Part shown: piece after piece, positions 22,010-32,900 of the stretch
How positions within the stretch are numbered: the stretch's first letter is position 1
Layout of the letters: every line of letters begins with the position of its first letter
Source of the DNA: Nelumbo lutea
Lineage: Eukaryota > Streptophyta > Magnoliopsida > Proteales > Nelumbonaceae
DNA length: 64,000 nucleotides
Assembly: GCA_022828595.1 (NCBI GenBank)
Contig: JAKGHH010000007.1
Coordinates: 63,042,727-63,106,726, forward strand
Reading direction: 5' to 3'
Position numbers and translations under genes: made by a program
Notes under the pieces: model-generated
Told to the model about the DNA's origin: nothing
The model's database searches: none
The model's input: the letters and a program-made list of their open reading frames with translations, nothing else

Positions 22010-22931
22010 GTATTAGGGTGTTGGATAACAAGACAAGCTGTATGAATGATGAATGTATAAAGATGTGCATCTTTTTTAAAGATTGGTCGGATGCTAAAGA
22101 CAGATTACAAGATAAAGGAGGGCATGACACTACACCCAATATTTCACCTGAAGCAGATAATGAAAGTCATGAAAAATAAGAGAAAATCAAAAAATGGTGA
22201 AGTCAACATCAATAGTTGTATAGCATTTTTAAATTATTGTAAATTATGTTTTAATTTTATTTAATTTATTTGCTATTTTTTAACAATGTAATTTTGTATT
22301 TTCAATTTGTAACTATATTGTATTTTTTATATTTTATTAATTTATTCAATTTTCCAATTTTCATATTTCATTCATTGAAGTATCCAACCATTGTAATCTT
22401 TGTAATTTGTATCATTCAAATTTAAATGAAATAAAATTCCTACTTTTCCTCCAATTTGTTATTCCATTTTTATTTGGTTAAGTATTTTTTTCATTTATTT
22501 GTTAAAATTCTCATTTCTTATTTTTTCAAATAGTTCCCAAAGCCCAAAGGAAAGTTAAATATTTTAATTTTACACTTTTACTTAACAAAGAAATAAAAAA
22601 ATAAAAAAAACAAATAAAAGGTAAAAAACCAGTTTGGCCCAATTCAGCCCACGCCCAAGGCTCAGCTTGTGGCCCAGCCCGACATGGCCCAGGCCACCCG
22701 CAGGTTGTGCTCCGTTTTACACCTCCAGTTGGGACAGGGCTTTGTTGATTGAATCTGCTCAACTTATTTGGGAAGGCCATTCTACGTTCAATCAAAACCA
22801 TAAAATATGAATCTAATGGAATCATTTGTTTTCTGCACATACCAAATGGAGACTTGATGTAAAATAGGCATAAAAGATATCCGAAAGTTTTTAATATTTT
22901 CTTACTTTTTTGGCTTTTTTTTTCATTTGAG

Positions 22932-23237
22932 CAGTGTTTTTGAACCGCTGTTGACCCAGACGGTCAGACCGTTTGGCCCGGGAACCATCCAGGCAACCGG
23001 TTCCGTTTTTGTATAAACTCGGAATTTGGTCAAAAACCGTTGAAAAACTCAACAAAATGTTGACCCGGGCAGTTGAACCGTTGAACCATCGACCCGTTCA
23101 ACGGTTTTTAACCATTTTTTTATTTTTTAAAATTTCATGTCAGAACGAACCGTCCGTTCGAACCGGACGGTCGGACCGTTGACCCGGAAACCGGTGACAA
23201 AAACGGTTCCGTTTCCGTATCATTTTTTAAAACATTG
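22932..23237. mobile_element. hAT-like MITE (306 bp)
   Basis: Flanked by 8-bp repeats catttgag (22924-22931) and catttgat (23238-23245). The ends are CAGTGTTTT and its near inverse AAAACATTG. The interior is rich in repeated and inverted gttgaccc, aaccggttccgttt and gaccgtt motifs and has no ORF. The 8-bp duplication fits hAT. Confidence 0.75.
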
Positions 23238-23245
23238 CATTTGAT

Positions 23246-23391
23246 ACAAATCAACACCCGGTGGCGGCTTAAAAAAAACATTCAGAACCCAGCGGCCAAA
23301 TTATATAGACAAGAGTCTTCGCCGTTATACTATAATTTATGTAGACAAGAGTCTTTAACTTCTTAGAAGGTTATTATTATTATTATTATTA

Positions 23392-23424
<33 letters not shown>

Positions 23425-25088
23425 GATTTACCATTTCCCAGTATTTACTCAACATATTGCACAGGCATGACGCTAACAGATGGCACAGGTGGAATGACCA
23501 GTTTCGGTGCCATTTTACCCATGTGGGACGCATACCCCCATTCATATTATACCCAATTACCCATGGATGTGGAAACAGACAAACAAACAGTTTGTGGTTA
23601 AGAGAATCATTTGTGTCATCCGTATAATTGGGGGCACATACCAGAAAAGAAAAGGAATTCGGATCTCTACCCACACATCACGAGTTCACATTTGTGTCCA
23701 GTAGGCACTCCACATGTCATGTACATTTCAGCATGCATTAAGAGATGTTTTCAATACACGATTGAGATGTGCCATGGGACACTCAAGGTGCACAGATGTA
23801 AATTCACATATCACTAGTCACACATTGAGAATATGTCCCGTATTTTCATATTATCATTCATGGGGATATGTTCCCACTGTTCAGCTGTAGTGTGCTGTGG
23901 TGTGTGGGTAAGAGATTTGGATTGCCACAAAGGTTGTGTGTCCAATAGCAGCATTCAATCATTCAAGTCAATTGAGATTTTGATTTGGTCTTGACAACCG
24001 TGATGATATATATAATAAAAATAAAACATAGAAACTTTGTAGAAAAATAGGACATATATCTTGCATTGGTGCCATTTGGTAAGTTGGATCTTACAGCATC
24101 TCATATGGACAAAAGATGAAGACTATTTAGTAAGTGGCTCGGTCTACCAGGCTTTTAAAATCATAATATATCACACAAAAAGTCCAAAAAACTTTATTCG
24201 AAGCTTGCTGAAATTTGGCGTTTTGATCTTTTCAAGTCTTTCCGCGCATGCATCTTTCCATCTCCAAGCTTGCTGAAGCCCAAAAGACCATGCAAAAACA
24301 TTTGCCAAATGCTGCTGTAATGTGGGTGGAGCCACCAAACAGGCTAACACAGCTCAGCACAACTCAGACCATGCCAGGCAGTCAGGCACAGCCCACCTGC
24401 TGCAGTAATCGAGCCGTGCCAGGCACGGTCCCAAACCCTAGGTCGTGCTAGGTTTAGGTGGTCCAGGTGCACGGGTCAGTAGGGAACAACACTAGAAAAT
24501 GGCCCGATGTAGCATGTCCCTCGTATATATAAATAAATAATGTATATAATACCAATAATTTATATATACACAATTGAATTTAAATATAATGATTATATAC
24601 ACAAATAAATAATTCGATTTCACTGTAATATTTTTCAACTTCATTTTATTATTATTTCATATATGAACAATTGTATACATTAAATTTCATATGGAATAAA
24701 ATTTTATTATTTTGTTCAATTTATTGTCTATCTTATTAACTTACTATTTTTCCATTATTTTTTAAATTTTCTTAAAAAGAGAAAATCATATTAGACCACA
24801 ACCTGGCCCAGTTACATACTAGCTAACTACGCCCAAGCCTTAGGCCATTCCAGACTCCCCTCTTAACAAATTCATGGAACCGAATCTACTCTTCACACAT
24901 GGCGCCCCACACCGACTTGACGGGCACATCCCACCGTACATTGGGAACATCTCCCGTACTTATGTGTTATTATTTATGGAAGATGTTCTCAATACACAGT
25001 GGAATGTGATTGTGAGACGCTGTGTGAGAAACAAATCCAAATTCCAAAATCACACCAAGCAAGCATAACCCACCATGGCCTGCATGTT
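23246..25088. other. Non-coding spacer
   Basis: No gene is recognised. It contains a (TTA)n tract (23371-23424) and two GC-rich patches (about 24330-24480 and 24780-24860) with ggcacgg/ccaggc motifs like the subterminal part of the hAT at 15163; they could be the ends of a decayed hAT-type element, but I find no inverted termini or target duplication. AT-rich sequence separates them. Confidence 0.5.
23371..23424. repeat. (TTA)n microsatellite
   Basis: About 18 TTA units with one interruption near 23400. Confidence 0.9.
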
Positions 25089-25902
25089 TGTCACGGGGCT
25101 AATCGGCAAAGCCCCATACGGCACTCGAGTGGATCGAGTAAGCCTAAGAAAGCAAACAATCACATACAAAAGACAACAAAGATGGCACACAAATTAGTAA
25201 AAAGGCACTTTATATTGCAATAGATGGCTTCAACATTTTGGTGGAGCTCATCTACTCGATCACGAATCTCACCCATAGTGGCTTCACAACGTAGAACTCA
25301 TAAGTCGATGGCAGAATGCTTGACCATGGATTTCTCGCGCACGCTTGCCTTTGATGCGCGGTCTTCAATGATTTGTCCTTGACTGTGTCATTGACGGGTG
25401 CATCGTTCACCTCATGGGATAGGGAGAGTCCATGCTCAATCTCCTCCATGATGTGCTCGCATCACGGGTCAACGGGCTAGGAATGAGCTTTGGCTCTAAT
25501 ACCAACTGTCACGAGGCTAGTCGCTGGGGCCCGTGCGACACTCGAATTTGACGAGTTAGCCTATGTAACAAGCAACAACACAAAAAAATGCAACAAGATG
25601 GCACACGAATTAGTCAAAAATGATACTTGTATTGCATTAATGAATGGCAAACACAAACACATAGTTCAATGTCAAGGAGAGGTAGGTAGTCGTGTGAGTC
25701 ATAAGCATGTAAAGGTTAAGCACGAGATCCCCTCGACACTAAACTGTGTGCTTGTATTTGCCATCCATTAATGCAATACAAATAGCCTTTTTGACTAATT
25801 CATATGTCATCATGTTGCCTTTTCTTGTGTTGTTGCTTGTTACATAGACTTACTCATCACATTCGAATGCCGCACGGGACCCCAACGACTAGCCCCATGA
25901 CA
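25089..25902 (-). mobile_element. LTR-retrotransposon debris (gypsy-like) with inverted LTR copies
   Basis: Three related copies of a sequence starting tgtcacg(a/g)ggcta: 25089-25222 (direct), 25507-25664 (direct) and 25743-25902 (inverted). Left of the second copy, ggctctaataccaac (25492-25506) reads on the minus strand as a primer site like ttggtattagagcc, so 25507 is an LTR end. Between the first and second copies the minus strand encodes a short gag-like start, METHionine at 25449 then EEIEHGLSLSHEV, and in another frame TMGEIRDRVDELHQNVEAI, a coiled-coil block seen at the start of gypsy gag proteins. The element is mostly deleted. Confidence 0.55.
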
Positions 25903-26821
25903 TGTTGACACGGCATGCTATAGTGCAAATGGCCCACCTGGCATGACTCACATTACAACTCTATCATATTAAATTAAAATATGATAAATGAAAATTATTA
26001 TTATTATTATTGAAAAAATGTCTAAAAATTCAAAAAAAAATGGTTAACAGATCACGGTCAAACGGTCCAACCAACCAGTTTGAATGCGGATTGAAAATAA
26101 TGCATTATTATGGATATAGGGTCCCCCGAATGGAATCCGGATCACCTCCCAAGAAATACATTCCATCTCACTCCCAACGTCATCTAACACCACACTTCAG
26201 TCCCAGTTTTATGGTGAGTCCCAATCTCACGGTGAGTTGTGCAATGTCAGATCATGTTGGAAAGGTGTTGGAATGTTTTTGGGAGATTCCAACTCTCCAA
26301 AATAAAGCCACACCTCAACCGGGTCGGGATCTCCTGCCAAGGGAAATCCCTTTCAACACGTTCCAACACAATGTGTCCACATACCACATGCATAGTGGGT
26401 CCCACAGGTTCATATAGATCATGTTGGAACATATCGGAAGGAATTTTTGTTGGCAAGAGATCTGGACTCACACTTCAATGGATGTAGGATGCAGATTACT
26501 TGCATTGACTTTTTCTTCCTTTTCTTTACCTTTTTTTTGTCCAATTTTAGCAGAAATGAATAAAAAATAATTTTTTTTTATAAAAAAAAGAACAAAAGAG
26601 TAAGAATAGAAATCTTCCCAAAAAAATGAATAAAAAATAAATAAATCTGCATGGCACCAAACTATGAACTAGCTACATCATAATCCAATATCAAATATTT
26701 TGCAGAAGCTTCCTCTTTTTTTTTTTTTTCTTGTTTTCTTAGGTTGGCCGGAGGGAGGGGGGGAAGTCCTCTTGATGATCCTTAAGTTGAATTTTCTGGG
26801 ATTGCCTTTTGTGCTGTCTCA
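25903..26821. other. Spacer downstream of PIGO
   Basis: No gene. The part next to 26821 would hold the 3' UTR of PIGO (minus strand). The block 26240-26470 is locally self-similar (repeats of gatcatgttgga and gttccaaca) but I cannot assign it to a known element. Confidence 0.45.
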
Positions 26822-26932
26822 TCATTCATCAATGCCAGAGAAATAGTAGATGGATGATAAACAAATCAGGACATCCGTTAGGAGGAGGCCAACGACATCA
26901 AAGACAAACTTCGGAGCAAATAAACCCCAAAC
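26822..26932 (-). CDS. PIGO: PIGO last exon
   Basis: 111 bp including TGA (26822-26824), acceptor attgcag. Encodes [20 protein letters not shown] then [16 protein letters not shown], a final transmembrane segment and the C-terminus; VWGLFAPKF is typical of the end of the PIG-N/F/O membrane domain. Confidence 0.92.
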   Translation of the reverse strand, partial: VWGLFAPKFVFDVVGLLLTDVLICLSSIYYFSGIDE

Positions 26933-29900
26933 CTGCAATAAAGTGGTTTGATATAAGGGAGAACAGTACTCGTTTTTTTCTTTAAGGTTGACCGCTATAC
27001 AATTCCAAAAGAATGTCATACCATCAAGTGCCGCCTTTGAATAGTGACACACACAATGGTCAATGAGGTTGTTACGGCAGTAATGAGTCCATACATCAAA
27101 AGTACCTAAAATGCAAAACATAAAGATCAGCCTATCAAGCATTTTTTAGAACCAGAGTGGACATAAACCAAAAGGTTCACTGGCGGGTGTCAATCTCACT
27201 TTAACTGGTGCTTAGAACATTCATCTCATTTAACAAAAAAAAAACAGACTTGGAAAGCTCTCTGGATCGCCAGTAAACTATTTTTGGGAGGTTCTTGACA
27301 GACTATAAAAATGATTCTGAAACCCAAATTGATGAACTGAAAATTTATCAATGATTTCTTATAAGCAAATGCCACCAGTATACCTGAGATAATTTGATGA
27401 AGAGTGTTCCCCTTTTTTTGTTACTCCCACAACACTGATGTTTGAATGAAACAAGAAATGGCAGGGCCAAAATTGGAAGGATGTGAGATGCACCAAATGT
27501 TTCAATTGCAAGAAGGATTGCTTGGCGAACAAGGATGAACTCATCAAACCTGGAATAAATCCAGTATTATAATCATAAATCTATGATAACATTTTTTGAA
27601 AGGTAACTCTTAAAAATATAAAACTATTTTTTTATTGACGATAAATATATTATTTTCAAAAAATGTAAATATATTACAGTGGGGATCAGGATGAAATTTC
27701 CGTTAGAAAGCCTGAGTTCTAGTAATCATGTATAAAGTAAAGAAATGTAAGCCATTGGTTCACTCACCCAATAAATGCTGCACCATATCGAAGGCCATCA
27801 AAAGCACACCTGAAAATAATTGTAGATGATACAAAACATAGTTAATAGGGGTTTAGTACTCAAAAACAATGTTGGAAAGATTTGCACAACTCTGCCCAAT
27901 ACCTTGACCTTTCTTATCATCTAAGCCTTGTCCCAACCTACATGAATCCTGTTTCACCATTCTGTTCTATTTACTGTCATATCCATTACTAAATTATAAG
28001 TACTTAAGTTATTTCTTATTACTTCCTATAAATACATTGATTGTTAGAAAATATAGCTACCATAGATAGAAGATAACTGTACCAAGCTTTTCCCTGTGAC
28101 ATCGAGAGTAACCACCTCACGGGCAATTGTTTTTGCCAATGGTGGGTTACTAAGAACCAAGTTTTCTCTTGACTATATTTAGACACGATTCAATCAATGG
28201 GCAGTAAACCTTGAACCTTGAACCCCCCCAACCAGATGGTTTCTACCTTGGTGCAAGCTGGAAATAGAGCGACACTACTGGTATCTGCGGAAAAAGGAGA
28301 GTGGACAAAACAAACTGATTGTTGAAGTTGACAAACCAGGTAGATCTTGGGAGGAGATTGCTGACTTGGTGACAAAACATTTGAAGATGAGAACCACATA
28401 TATCCTAACACCCTTTGGCAGGTGCAAAGCTTTGCTGGATCCACTTGAAAATAAATTGGAAGTTGAGGCTGTGTGTCTGCAGGATGATCTTGGCTCGATT
28501 AATATATTCAGGTGGTCTCCTTCATCAAACTCGAAGGATTCCTCGGTTCTAGATGAGGTAGTAGAGTGTGTCGTTGGATTACCATTCCATCTTTGGAATG
28601 ATGAAATGGCAGAAGCGATTGCAGTACTGTGTGGAGCAAGACTGGCTGGTGTTTTTCGGGGAAATATCAGGTTCGCGGCAGTCTTACTAAATGAAGTCAA
28701 GCCTGAGGAGATTCCCAGGAAAGTGAACTTGAGAGTTGAAGGAGTTTTCATGGCGATTTGGTTGGCTTCCTCCATAGAAGATGAACTGTGGAGGGCAGCT
28801 CGAAGGGAGGAAGGCAGCAAGGTTGAAGAAGAAACCTTACGTGGCAGCAAAGGGTTGGAAGACCTGCAAGGAAAAGAAAGTTATACAAAAAAGGGCGAAC
28901 AAGCTTTTAGAGGTCCAAAAGCCTTGCAGAAGTTGGAAAGTTCTAAACGTGATCAACAGGGCATTAGCTGGACCTCTGACAGATCTTATGCTTCAGCTGT
29001 AACAAAAATGGCGTTAAAGCTCATTTTTCAAACACACCTGTTCGAATGAGAGAAGACGTTAGGGGAGCAGTAAACTCCTTTGGACCGAAGTCAAAGGAAA
29101 TTAGGGGAGTTGAACTGTTGGGTCCATTAAAAATAAATAGGGCCCAATCTCTAGCTAATCCAGGCCAAGCAAATATGAGTGGGCCCTCTTAGATAGGTGG
29201 GCCCCAGAAATAAAAAATTGGGCTATGTAACATACTAGGGGAGAAAATTCCTAGTGGGCTGACTGTTGTGGGGTAGACGGAGCAAGCTATTAGACCAATA
29301 TATGGGCCGAACTTTATCAGCCCGTCGAAGGGACCCAAGACTAACTTGAAGGGTCACATGACCAAGGAGTGGCGTCGATAGATGGTAATTACCATCTATT
29401 TTCTTCTTCAAGCACAACAGCTCAAAATTCAGCGAACTCGAACTTTTCTCTTCATGGAAGCTCAATGCAATGCGTCGGCAAGATTAAATAGGTTGTCGCC
29501 GGAGAAGCGCAACCCGAGGAGTATCAGGCGAAGTGATTTAGAGGAGCTTAGGCAGGATGATCACTCTGAGGAGGAAGATTCTAGTGACACTGACTCAGAC
29601 GACACGGTAAGCTTAGGGAGCATTGACCTAAGTAGTTTGAGGAATGTTTTTGAGGAAGATAGTTTGGGCATGGACGTACTTTTTCAGGAGAACAAGGAAG
29701 ATGATTCACAAACAGTTGAGGAAGACATAGTGAGAGAAATGGATTGGCCGGCGAAGACTACGGCTGTGGCTCAGGTGTTGCCTTCATTCGCAAGGGAGCC
29801 AATCTAGTAGCTCAGGAAAAACAAGATATGGTTTTGGAAGGGAAAGAGCCCAACACTTTGATCCGTAATGTAACACTTTGACAGAGTATTGAATCCTACT

Positions 29901-32900
29901 ATAAACTCTCCAAACAGATCTAATCACATGGGGGTTGTAATGAATCTAACAACCCCCAAAGAACAGTTACAACCAACATGAGAAAATTCAATGAATTGAT
30001 TAATAGTTGTGGCCTAAAGGATTTACCCCACAATTTTACACTAACTTCCAAGAAAACCCCCTTTGCTTGAAACTAGATAGATTCCTCTTTAAATGAAGAG
30101 TGGGAGAACCATTGGAGGAATTTGATGGCTAGAGCTTTACCCAAAGTCACTTCTAATCACTGCCCTATCTAGTTAAGTCTTGAAATTCTAGGCTCCGGTC
30201 CACATGCTTTTAGATTTGAGAATATGTGGTTAACTCACCAGGACTTTGTGCACTTGGTTGGGGAATGATGGAGAGAAGAATTGAGAGGTGTGGAGTGGAA
30301 GGGAGTGAGATTCCACAAAAAGCTAAAAAGATTGGTATCCAAAATCAAGGAGTGGAATAGGGAGCACCTTGGAAGGATAGAGGAGCAAAAAACTAACTTG
30401 TTGTCCAGGATTGGGGAACTAGATTCCAAAGAAGCCCAAAGGATTATGAGTGAGCAAGAAAGGGGTTTGAGAAGAAACCTAAAGAGGGAATTGGAAGAAG
30501 TTCTTAGAGAGGAAATTTCTTGGAGGCAAAAGTCAAGACACAAATGGATTAAGGAAGGGGATGGAAATACAAAATTCTTCCATGCATTGGTTAATAGGAG
30601 AAGAAAAAATTTGGTGGCTAAGTTTGAGGTGAATGGATAGGAAGTCACAAACCAAGATGAGGTATCCAGATTGTTTGTGGATCATTTCAAATCAATCTAT
30701 AGGAAACCATTGAATAATAGGCCAAGATTAGAAGGAAGGGTTTGGACTAGGCTGCCTGAAGAACAAGTAAATTGGTTAGAAAGGGATTTTAGTGAAGAGG
30801 AGATCAGATAGGTGGTGTTCAATGGATAGACCCAAACCACCTGGTCCAGATGGCTTCACCATGGCTTTCTATCAAGACTGTTGGGATGTGGTTAAAGAAG
30901 ACCTTGTTGAGGTGTTTTAGGAATTTGCAAACAAGAATAAGGTAAGCCTTGGAGTTAATGCTACTTCTTAGCCCTAATCCCAAAGAAGATAGATGCAAAG
31001 GACCCAAAGGATTTTAAGCCAATTAGCCTAGTGTAAAGTGCTATGTGAGGATTCGAGTAATGCTGCCCTCCATCATTAGTCAAGCACAAGGTGCCTTCAT
31101 GCAGGGAAGGCAAATAATGGATTTTATCTTAATAGCAAATGAGTGTGTGGAGGACATGAGAAAGTCAAGAAATCAAGGTTTCTCTTGTAAGATGGATTTA
31201 GAAAAGGCCTATGATCTTGTGGATTGGAGCTTTTTACTGGAGGTCCTTGGGTCTTGTGGATTTGGAGATAAATGGTGCAATTGGGTAAAGGGCTGTATTA
31301 GCTCCTGCCATTACTCAGTCTTGGTTAATGGGGTGGTCAAAGATTTTTTTCCCAGCATGTAGAGGCCTTAGACAAGGTGACCCCCTCTCCCTTTCTCTTT
31401 TCACCTTAGTTGCAGATGTCTTCAGTAGATTAATTTCTAGGCAAATAGGGAAGAGGCAATGAGAGGTTGGAGGGTAGGAAGGAACAATGTCCGGGTGACG
31501 CACCTACAGTTTGTCAATGACATCATATTCTTTTGTGAAGGGGGTGATAGGCAAAAAGTGAGGAATCTCAGAGCACTGCTACAACACTTTGAGAATGTCT
31601 CCAATCAGAAGATAAACCTGGATAAGAGTTGTGTGGTAGGTGTTAATATGAATGAGAGGGTTCTTGAGTCTGTGGAGGATTGCTTAGATTGTCCCATTTC
31701 TTCTAGGCCCTTGCAGTACCTAGGTCTCCCTCTAGGGGCTAACCCAAAGGAAAGTAGTTTTTGGACCCCAGTTTTGGAAAAGTTTGAGAAAAGATTAGCT
31801 TTTTGGAAAAATAACTACCTCTCTATAGAGGGTAGAGTGACCTTATTGAGAGTCACCCTAGCAAACCTATCGATCTATTTTTTTCTCTATCTTTAGGATT
31901 CCGATTAGGGAGGCTAAGAAGTTGGAGAAATTAATGAGAAATTTTTCTTTGGGAGCCAGGGGAGGAAAAAAAAAAAAAGATCACTTAATTAACTAGGAAA
32001 TAGTTTATAGGAGTAAAGAGGGTGGACTGCATTTAGGAAGGCTAGTTCTCCAGAATAAAACTCTATTAGGAAAATGGTTGTGGAGGTGGCCCATAGAAAG
32101 GGAGAGGTTGTGGCATGAAGTGATAGCTAGTATACATAGCAGATTGGAAAAATGGATGGGATGCTAGTGTATCGCATCGAGCTAAGTTGGCAACTCAGGG
32201 CTAGTGGTGAGGATTGCTCCCACTTACATTTATCTTGTTTCTTTTCTGTTGCTATTTGGAGTTGGATTTTTGCTTTGTTTGGGTGCAGGTGGAATCTGAC
32301 CACAAACATAAGTCAGCCTTTTGATCCTTCCTTTTTCGTGTGGCCTACAAAAAAAGGAAGAACTATGTAGAGATGTATTAGAGCAACTTCCTTGTGGACA
32401 ATCTAGGAAGAAAGAAATGCAAGACTATTCAAAGAAAAGGAAAGAAGCATTCAAGCTGTAGAGGCTTGTATCTTGACTAGGACCATTCATTGGTTGAGAA
32501 CTGTGGACTACTTTCATACCTTTAATTTTGATGAAATTTGGAGAAACTAGATAGTTATGGCTAATAGTCATACGAGGAAGGACAGGATATCTGCAGTGTG
32601 GGTGCCTCCGTCTGAAGGTTGGGTAAAGCTGAATTTTGATGGTAGCAGCCAAGGAAATCCAGGCCCATCAGGGATAGGAGGGGTGCTGAGAGATAAGGAT
32701 AGCAACATCTTAGCCTTGTTTTCAGGCCCCACGGGAATAGGAGACTCTAATAGGGCTGAGATTTTAGCGACTATACAAGGTATTCAGATTGCAAAACAAT
32801 TAGGAATTCAGAATTTGGTAATTGAAGGAGACTCAAAAATTGTTGTGGGATGGCTAACAAATCCAAGCTCAGCTAGGTGATACAAAGACTTATTGAGGGA

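Larger units (their letters stand above)
20897..22179 (+). pseudogene. hAT transposase, C-terminal part (interrupted)
   Basis: From 20897 the transposase continues after the Copia insertion (TAASSTAELEPSSRREKIF, then FDILA-stop-WNEYSKNYPFLAT and PRVPTISLESCFSVG), up to 21196, where the Mutator-like element interrupts it. It resumes at 22010-22179 with VLDNKTSCMN and FKDW and ends with TAA at 22177. NYPFLATMIRDLLTPRVPTI is the hAT dimerisation region, in which a tryptophan and serine- and valine-rich motif are conserved. Confidence 0.85.
15163..22727 (+). mobile_element. hAT-superfamily transposon (autonomous type, broken)
   Basis: Terminal inverted repeats TGGAGGTGTAAA (15163-15174) and TTTACACCTCCA (22716-22727), with an exact 8-bp target duplication gttgggac (15155-15162 and 22728-22735), the length typical of hAT. 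GC-rich subterminal regions with repeated ggcccg/cgggcc-like motifs lie inside both ends. A BED finger and hAT transposase fragments are encoded on the plus strand between 15900 and 22179. Removing the two nested insertions (17479-20896 and 21197-22009) leaves an element of roughly 3.3 kb. It sits precisely in the right-hand target duplication of LINE-5. Confidence 0.93.

Noticed and set aside
26010..26487. Overlapping ORFs of 74-135 codons
   Set aside because: Three frames are open over the same locally repetitive stretch; none shows a domain.
28275..28850. Minus-strand ORF of 191 codons
   Set aside because: Antisense shadow of LINE-2 ORF1.
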